A program made the translations under genes and the position numbers. From JANNVZ01 sp031418455 (lineage in GTDB: Bacteria; Bacteroidota; Bacteroidia; Flavobacteriales_D; Sanyastnellaceae), in NCBI GenBank assembly GCA_031418455.1, contig JANOXJ010000221.1:1-64000 (forward strand): DNA of 64,000 nucleotides, written 5' to 3'. The notes under the pieces were generated by a model. That model saw only the letters and a program-made list of their open reading frames with translations, did not search any database and was not told the DNA's origin. This document shows positions 59,001-64,000 of the stretch, piece by piece; position 1 is the stretch's first letter, and each line of letters opens with the position of its first letter.

Positions 59001-59581
59001 GCCAAAATTATTTTTTGAATGCTGACATAGTAGTGTTTCCAGCTCCTGTGGCGCATTTTAGCTGGTCGCCTTATGAGCTCACTTCTTTAGATCCCATAGC
59101 CACATTTGAAAATAACTCGTTAGGTGGCACTCAGTTCTACTGGGATTTTGCATCCCTTGGAAACTCTGTGGAAATGCAGCCAGTGTTTGAGTTTCCTAAC
59201 GAGGAACCTGCCAACTTTGAGGTGTGTTTGATGGCAACCAATGAGTATGGCTGCTTTGATACCACTTGCAAATTTATCCACCTTGATAATGAGTATGTGT
59301 TTTATGCACCCAACGCTTTTACACCTGACAATGATGGTATTAACGACTATTTTTTGCCATACATGCTAGGCTTGGATGAAACCACTTACCATATACAAAT
59401 TTTTGACAGATGGGGTGATGTAGTATTTGAAACCAACGATGCAAGACAGCCCTGGACAGGTAATGTAAGAGGAGGTAGCTACTACGCAGCGGAAGATGTG
59501 TATGCCTGGCGTGTGAGTGTAAAGGACAAAGAAATGGCTGACTATAAAATATTAAAAGGCCATGTGACGCTAATTAGGTAA
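56084..59581 (+). CDS. Large surface protein with gliding-type repeats, PKD domain and T9SS type B (CHU_C) domain
   Basis: From the ATG at 56084 the protein has about 1165 residues, starting with a hydrophobic signal (LYIRLILTIVLALVLTETKA). The N-terminal part (to about residue 90) is a TYTLTDEAGNMLDQQ-type domain with a CDGS motif. About seven to eight repeats of 85-100 residues follow, each with a Cys near the start, a GGVWT/GTWT strand (AGGVWTNPAGNVV; SGGVWTDIIGNAI) and NPAxxPAGVYxYxY ends. One PKD-like domain is near residues 990-1060 (FENNSLGGTQFYWDFASL). The last 90 residues are a CHU_C domain (APNAFTPDNDGINDYFLPYM to GHVTLIR) that targets the protein to the T9SS and the cell surface. 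A gliding or adhesion role is inferred. Confidence 0.9.
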   Translation: MCFCFLFLNLRLYIRLILTIVLALVLTETKAQFNNTATSGPCQCDGSFVFNNPTAGNATYTLTDEAGNMLDQQTNATGTFTATGLCASVYLLEVNTNGNSQAFVTNISAGAFDPGAASVHGVCTTDGTNSLSSFLTAPQAGGVWTNPAGNVVSNSINPANAMPGLYVYTTQSGGCDVATGVYIYIIQNASPGLSTTYDICDWYQPFQLLTFMAGSPDPNGVWFDIAGNPMDGWYYPATMDSASFVYMIDTVPGCGPVFSVMTVDENLTPDPGLDASVTVCANGSAFIMTSYLGGSPDLNGQWFNSSNQPVPTIFNPASMPEGVYRYHLDGEQPCVDQNAYLTIDFISGNPSGEDASYTVCSNGGNINMLVALNGNPVAGGTWTNPLGVVTDNLFNPQTEPAGVYSYYYPNVGCNPSNAELTILVETLPNAGPNNSATICETVAQFNLSALLGANTSSGGVWTDIIGNAINPVLSNPALGSQSYTYTVEGNVCPDDQSVMQLVVESQTVAPGNVDFTICSEDAPVDLNNLYSITGLEYYNQQGLPITNIFNPANTSSSIIEVVNESQNVCPDGSSDITITVEQPAFANAADTLEICNSAITYDLNTSNAAINFANGTWTDELFNTVSNVVTLNFTGYRTFIFTTNSAQLCSESVWTFTLNAYQPNEAGAGADYVFCTTDSSIPLATLLPSSASGAGTWIYNGAPFAPTSFDPQQNTGGTYYYTIAANGPCPADAAEVNIVVQNGIVYTAGDDLTACSGLGDIAIGQDNPANCSYIWSPPQDLNNANVSNPVLTINNLNNVPVTYEYSVTVNDGICTVYDTVLVTLNPNPTPLLNPVYELCASEFVTLDAGIVGNFTWYPQNYFPQQNQSTQTISPDVDVDIIVNASNQWGCNGADTAMVMVHPMPAAVPLVESIAACPPVIIEGALDASSAQCDNVIWNFIGVGEFEGNTFQTILYDSGSYNIELLVSSDFGCSQNYFLNADIVVFPAPVAHFSWSPYELTSLDPIATFENNSLGGTQFYWDFASLGNSVEMQPVFEFPNEEPANFEVCLMATNEYGCFDTTCKFIHLDNEYVFYAPNAFTPDNDGINDYFLPYMLGLDETTYHIQIFDRWGDVVFETNDARQPWTGNVRGGSYYAAEDVYAWRVSVKDKEMADYKILKGHVTLIR

Positions 59582-59741
59582 AGAATAATGTTTTGAAGGA
59601 ATGAATATGAGTGCATACTCTGCCTTGCTCTCCAATATTAAGAATCAATTATTAGCACATATTGCCAAGGAACAAGCAACTAAATAGGTATTTGATTAGT
59701 TTTATTTGCAGCCGCAAGGCGATTAATTTAGGAAATAACCC

Positions 59742-62678
59742 ATGAGCATTTTTTTTCGTAAGATGTTCTATTCTTTTTTGAAAACGATAATCCATTCATA
59801 TAAAACACGTTGGAGTTTAACTGTACTCTTTATGCTAGGCATTTGGAGCCAAAAAACGTATGCGCAGGAAAACCCCATAAATGGCGCTGACGTTAGCGAG
59901 TGCAGTGGCTTTCTTGTTGACTCGGGCTTAAGTGCAGCCGATTATGGCAACAATGAAAATGAAACCATAACCATTTGTGCTGTGGCGCCTGAAACGATAG
60001 TAAACCTTTATTGGAACATTTGTGACCTTGGCAATGGCGACATTATTACTATATATGATGGAAACACCACTGGTGCACCTCTTATAGGGAGTTATACTAC
60101 CAATATGTTGCAGTCGCAAGATATTACGAGTACCAATGCTACTGGTTGTCTTACCGTAGTTTTTACTTCAGACGGCAGCGATGTGGGGAATTTTGGAGCT
60201 GAAATTTCTTGCGGCCTTCCTTGCGAGCACCCACAGTCTGTTATAACTAGCGACCAAGAGCCCATGCCACTGCTTATATGCCCTGGCGAGGAAGTTACTT
60301 TTAACGGAAGCTCAAGTGTTTTTTTCAATGGCACTGCGGTGCAAAGCTTTACATGGGTGTTTGACGATGGTGCTACCAATACCACCTCGTGGCCAAGTGT
60401 TAGCCACGTGTTTACCGAGCCTGGTGGCTACAAAGTGCAGCTACAACTTACTGATAACAACAACTGTGACAACAATAATGTAAACGATTACATAGTACTT
60501 GTTAGCACACCCCCAAATTTTGATTTAATTTCAGACATCACTGATTTATGTTTGGGTGGCGAAGCATTTTTAGGCATTACCAACATAGCTCAGGATACAT
60601 TGTTTGCGGGCGATAGCCTTAGCAATTGGATAAGCGAACCATGGTCTGACATTCCAAATGCCGACCTGGGTGGCGATTTTTGTATAGAAGATGGAACAGG
60701 TTCTTGCTTTAACAATGCCATTCCTGTGAATGCATTTGGCTTTGGTGAAATTGTGGATCAAGTGAGTGATATTGATAATTTCTTTATCAATTTTGAGCAC
60801 AGCTTTATGGGCGACCTTACCATTACATTCATTTGCCCAAATGGCCAGTCTATAAATGTGCACCAGCAGGGTGGTGGAGGTACTTATTTGGGTGTGCCTA
60901 TTGACGACTTTGGCGGCCCTTGCCCCGTGCCTGAAGGCGTGGGGTGGGACTATTGGTGGGCGCCTGATGCTACCAATGGAACATGGGCTGCAGAAAGTGC
61001 TACCTCTGGCGGAACCCTGCCTAGCGATACATACCAAAGCGTGCAACCATGGACAAACCTGCTTGGCTGCCCACTCAATGGTACGTGGGAGATAGAAATT
61101 TGCGACCTCTGGGGAGCTGATGATGGCAACATTTTTACTTGGAACGTAAACTTTAACCCTAGCCTGTATGGCGACTTGCTAACCTTTGCCCCTGTATATG
61201 GACCAGATTGTGATAGCACCTATTGGGCAGGCCCCAACATTGTGACAGAAGTAGCAGGCTGCGACTACATATATGTGGCCATGGACACTCCCGGTATTTT
61301 TGAATATACCTACTACGCTACCAACAATTTTGGGTGCACTTATGACACTACTATAACTATAGAAGTAGATGTAGCGCCCACAGTAACTGCTGGCAACGAT
61401 ATAACCATAGACTGTACCTTGCCCAATCAGCAATTGGCTGGCGGATTTACTGCACCTGTGCCACCGGGCACATCCTTTGTGTGGCAGTGGAGCCCCGCTG
61501 CTGGCCTTGCCAATCCTACCTGGCAATACACCAATTTTAATGGAATAAATAGCACTACCACTTATACACTAACAGGCTATCCAACGGGGCAACCTGGGTG
61601 TTTTAGTACTGATGAGGTTACGGTATTTGTAAACTCCAGTATGAGCATAGATGTGGAGGAGTTTTATAATGCATGCAGGGGCGATACCGTGCATGTGCTT
61701 GCGCCCACTGTTCAAGGCGGTACTCCACCCTTTACTATATATTGGGAAAGCGATGCTGGACAAATAATACAAGATGATGCATTTAATTTAACTGTAACAG
61801 AACCAATGGAGTATTGTGTCATAGTAGCTGATTTATGTTTAGGCAAAGACACTGCATGTACTTCCATCACTGCATTTCCAACAGTGCCAGCTACTTTTCA
61901 TATTCAAGATCCGCATGGCTGCGAGCCTCACCAGGCCCTGTTTACATTGGATTATCTGCAGTATCAGGACATAGAATCTATGACTTGGTTTTTTGATGAT
62001 GGCAATGATGCAGCCACATTAGCATCTGCTAACCATGAATATCACAGCCCCGGCAACTACTATCCGTGGTGCCAGATTGTAGATGTGAACGGATGCATAA
62101 CTGCTGACACTGCTGCTTCACCAGTAATAATTTGGCCAACACCATACGCCAGTTTTGTGGTAGATCCGCCATACACTATACTTCCAAATACAACTTTTGA
62201 TTTTAATAACGAGACCATTAATGGAGCTCAGTATTACTGGAATATAGCTGGGTTGGGTGAGGCATCATCTACCGATACTTCCTTTACTTTTCCTGCGGAA
62301 ACTGCAGGGTTTTATGATGTGTGGCTTTATGCTTTTAATCAATATGGCTGCATAGACAGCACCTACCGACAAGCCATAGTGGAAGATGCTATAGATGTAT
62401 ACATACCCAATGCTTTTACGCCTGACAATGATGGAATAAATGATGTGTGGCAAATACAAGGCAAGGGCTTTCAAGGCGAAGGATTTAGTGCTGAAATATT
62501 CAACCGATGGGGCGAGTTAGTATACCAAAGCAATGACCCTACCGGAGCATGGACAGGCAATTATCGCAATGGCAATAATTATGTGCCAGATGGAGTATAT
62601 TCCTATAAAGTAGTAGTACGCGATATCCAAAATGATATTAATCATAAGTATTGGGGCAGCATAGTTATAGTGCGATAG
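59742..62678 (+). CDS. Large surface protein: CUB-PKD-P-domain-PKD-CHU_C
   Basis: The 978-residue protein begins with an N-terminal hydrophobic signal (LTVLFMLGIWSQKTYAQ, cleaved near residue 41). A CUB-like domain follows (about 50-155, IYDGNTTGAPLIGSYTTN). The first PKD domain (about 170-255) contains FTWVFDDGATNTTSWPSVSH. A proprotein-convertase P-domain (about 275-480) contains FINFEHSFMGDLTITFICPN and NGTWEIEICDLWGADDGNIF. Ig-like domains (about 500-740), a PKD domain (about 745-870) and the T9SS type B domain (about 885-978, PNAFTPDNDGINDVWQIQ to WGSIVIVR) complete it. No protease domain is present, so the P-domain likely serves as a stable adhesive module. The gene lies 160 bases after the previous surface-protein gene on the same strand. 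Confidence 0.9.
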   Translation: MSIFFRKMFYSFLKTIIHSYKTRWSLTVLFMLGIWSQKTYAQENPINGADVSECSGFLVDSGLSAADYGNNENETITICAVAPETIVNLYWNICDLGNGDIITIYDGNTTGAPLIGSYTTNMLQSQDITSTNATGCLTVVFTSDGSDVGNFGAEISCGLPCEHPQSVITSDQEPMPLLICPGEEVTFNGSSSVFFNGTAVQSFTWVFDDGATNTTSWPSVSHVFTEPGGYKVQLQLTDNNNCDNNNVNDYIVLVSTPPNFDLISDITDLCLGGEAFLGITNIAQDTLFAGDSLSNWISEPWSDIPNADLGGDFCIEDGTGSCFNNAIPVNAFGFGEIVDQVSDIDNFFINFEHSFMGDLTITFICPNGQSINVHQQGGGGTYLGVPIDDFGGPCPVPEGVGWDYWWAPDATNGTWAAESATSGGTLPSDTYQSVQPWTNLLGCPLNGTWEIEICDLWGADDGNIFTWNVNFNPSLYGDLLTFAPVYGPDCDSTYWAGPNIVTEVAGCDYIYVAMDTPGIFEYTYYATNNFGCTYDTTITIEVDVAPTVTAGNDITIDCTLPNQQLAGGFTAPVPPGTSFVWQWSPAAGLANPTWQYTNFNGINSTTTYTLTGYPTGQPGCFSTDEVTVFVNSSMSIDVEEFYNACRGDTVHVLAPTVQGGTPPFTIYWESDAGQIIQDDAFNLTVTEPMEYCVIVADLCLGKDTACTSITAFPTVPATFHIQDPHGCEPHQALFTLDYLQYQDIESMTWFFDDGNDAATLASANHEYHSPGNYYPWCQIVDVNGCITADTAASPVIIWPTPYASFVVDPPYTILPNTTFDFNNETINGAQYYWNIAGLGEASSTDTSFTFPAETAGFYDVWLYAFNQYGCIDSTYRQAIVEDAIDVYIPNAFTPDNDGINDVWQIQGKGFQGEGFSAEIFNRWGELVYQSNDPTGAWTGNYRNGNNYVPDGVYSYKVVVRDIQNDINHKYWGSIVIVR

Positions 62679-62841
62679 AATATTTTTTTTGTCTACCGTG
62701 CAATGCATTGCCACTCAGCAAGCATTTATTATTACAATCCAACAGTGTACTAATTTTCTTAGCTGCATAGCGTTTCAATGGTGCAACCTTTATACCTTAG
62801 CAGAGTCACATATTTAGTCTAGGACTAATTAACGGAATTGC

Positions 62842-64000
62842 ATGAAAAAAATATATACTTTATTCGCACTCTTATTTGTTTTTGTTGGAGTGCGCGCGCA
62901 AATAGCATGTCAGGGATTTCCCATACAGGTAATGTCAGCTGGTACATTTAACGTGTGCGATATTACCTTACAAGACTCAGGTGGTGGCGGCCCGTATTTG
63001 GATCAAAACATTACTATGACCTTGTGTCCCACCACACCGGGCGATGTAATTCAGTTGGCTTTTAGTGCATTTGCACTTACTAACCCTCCTGGCAACAATG
63101 GTGACGATGTAATTTCTGTTTTTGATGGGCCGGATACTTCCTCACCCTCACTTGGGGACTATGGCGGAAATAATTGGCAAGGGCTAGAAATTACAGGAAC
63201 AGTAAATAACCCTACTGGATGCCTTACACTTGTGTTTCAAGATTTGGGCGCGGCTAACACTGCTAGTCCTGGTTTTGAAGCTTGTGTTACCTGCACTACA
63301 CCTTGCGACCCACCTACAGCGGCTTCAGCCATAGTAGACCCACAACCTGCTGACCCTGCTATACAAAGTGTAGGAGTTTGTGCGGGAGCGGAGGTTAGTT
63401 TTAGCGGGGCTGGCTCATTTCCAGCTTCAGGTTTCCAAATATCAAAGTACATATGGAATTTTGATGATGGAACAATAGACGAAACAAGCGGAATAAATGC
63501 CTCACACGTGTTTGCCGAACCAGGCGAATACATAGTAACACTCACTGTAGAAGACAACAATAATGCGGATGGCACTGGTTGTCAGAATCTGAATATCATT
63601 CCTTTGCAAGTTTTAGTCAGTACAATACCACATTACCCGGGATTGTTTTCTTCAGAAACGTGCTATCCAGAGCAGGTTGTTTTGGAAGCAGTAATAAATC
63701 CTGATACTGATGGCAATGGAATACCTGATGAAATAATAGACGTAGTGAGTCCTACGTGGACAGCCTTGCCACCACAAGTAGTAGCGGGTCAAACTTATTT
63801 GGCAGATGGTGCTGGATTTAGTTATTCCACTTGTCTCACATTCGACTTTTTTGAAGATGGAGCAGTACTAGAAAACTGCTCAGATCTATTAAGTGTATTT
63901 GTAAATATGGAGCATAGCTACATGGGCGACCTTGGTCTGTTTATTACCTGTCCGGATGGCACACAAGTGTCATTAGTAGAGTGGGGAGTGAATGGAGGTG
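62842..64000 (+). CDS. Large surface protein (CUB-PKD-P-domain), 3' end cut by window end
   Basis: The frame opens at the ATG at 62842 and runs off the right edge (at least 386 residues). It starts with a signal peptide (MKKIYTLFALLFVFVGVRAQ). A CUB-like domain (about 22-140) contains FDGPDTSSPSLGDYGG and GCLTLVFQDLG. A CTTPCDPP linker follows. A PKD domain (about 150-255) contains KYIWNFDDGTIDETSG and FAEPGEYIVTLTVED. The start of a P-domain is visible (LLSVFVNMEHSYMGDLGLFI, then TCPDGTQVSLVEW). This is the same domain order as in the gene at 59742-62678, so the two are paralogues and the missing end probably carries a T9SS type B domain, which is inference. Confidence 0.85.
   Translation, partial: MKKIYTLFALLFVFVGVRAQIACQGFPIQVMSAGTFNVCDITLQDSGGGGPYLDQNITMTLCPTTPGDVIQLAFSAFALTNPPGNNGDDVISVFDGPDTSSPSLGDYGGNNWQGLEITGTVNNPTGCLTLVFQDLGAANTASPGFEACVTCTTPCDPPTAASAIVDPQPADPAIQSVGVCAGAEVSFSGAGSFPASGFQISKYIWNFDDGTIDETSGINASHVFAEPGEYIVTLTVEDNNNADGTGCQNLNIIPLQVLVSTIPHYPGLFSSETCYPEQVVLEAVINPDTDGNGIPDEIIDVVSPTWTALPPQVVAGQTYLADGAGFSYSTCLTFDFFEDGAVLENCSDLLSVFVNMEHSYMGDLGLFITCPDGTQVSLVEWGVNGG

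Noticed and set aside
1..64000. CRISPR array, prophage, integrative element, tRNA or rRNA
   Set aside because: I saw no evenly spaced direct repeats, integrase, capsid or transposase genes, and no RNA gene signature. The repeats found are inverted or lie within coding sequence.

Overview
The window is a chromosomal segment from a member of the Bacteroidota, probably a flavobacterial or chitinophagal lineage. No single marker settles the family. The main signs are many exported proteins ending in Por/type IX secretion (T9SS) sorting domains of type A (YPNP...) and type B (PNAFTPDNDGIND...), promoter elements of the TAnnTTTG class, few Shine-Dalgarno sequences, a PorE-like OmpA lipoprotein, an L21 protein with the C-terminal extension found in this phylum, and housekeeping genes (rimO, mnmA, eno, carA, rplU-rpmA) of Bacteroidota type. 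I saw no rRNA, tRNA, CRISPR array, phage gene or transposase gene.

Layout. 1-5.6 kb: a truncated surface lipoprotein, a Gfo/Idh/MocA dehydrogenase, pcm, an ICMT-like membrane methyltransferase, a 530-base gene-free stretch with a cluster of short hairpins, a heavy-metal-associated lipoprotein and an EamA transporter. 5.7-6.7 kb: rplU-rpmA. 6.9-19.2 kb: T9SS cargo (an Ig-like protein, a 1392-residue protein with ten 117-residue repeats, a CotH-kinase protein), interrupted by an S41 protease operon. 19.3-22.2 kb: a conserved small protein, a KirBac-type potassium channel and rimO. 22.3-28.8 kb: a TonB-dependent receptor, a SpoIIE-type phosphatase and two SiaB-like kinase / SiaC-like substrate pairs, which form a partner-switching island. 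28.9-34.5 kb: a GH114-like lipoprotein, a T9SS protein, an SGNH hydrolase and a PorE-like OmpA protein. 34.6-41.6 kb: eno, carA, an acetyltransferase, a polysaccharide deacetylase, a CvfB-type S1 protein, a prolyl-hydroxylase-like oxygenase and an SDR. 41.6-46.7 kb: an ArnT-like glycosyltransferase preceded by a run of twelve G, a pentaheme cytochrome and menF-menI. 46.8-52.4 kb: a VWA lipoprotein and a 1024-residue protein with nine GCTD...DGSC repeats. 52.5-53.7 kb: mnmA. 53.9-64 kb: a sigma factor overlapping an anti-sigma-like membrane protein that carries PKD domains and a T9SS-like C-terminus, followed by three large surface proteins, the last cut by the window end.

How it fits together. 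Two systems stand out. The first is the receptor-phosphatase-kinase-substrate island, which resembles the Pseudomonas SiaA/SiaB/SiaC switch but has no diguanylate cyclase, has a duplicated kinase/substrate pair, and is joined to an outer-membrane receptor. The second is the sigma factor plus a membrane protein whose outer half is built from the same modules (PKD, CHU_C-like) as the secreted surface proteins beside it. That arrangement suggests transcriptional feedback on T9SS adhesins. Both functional readings are inferences from domain content and gene order.
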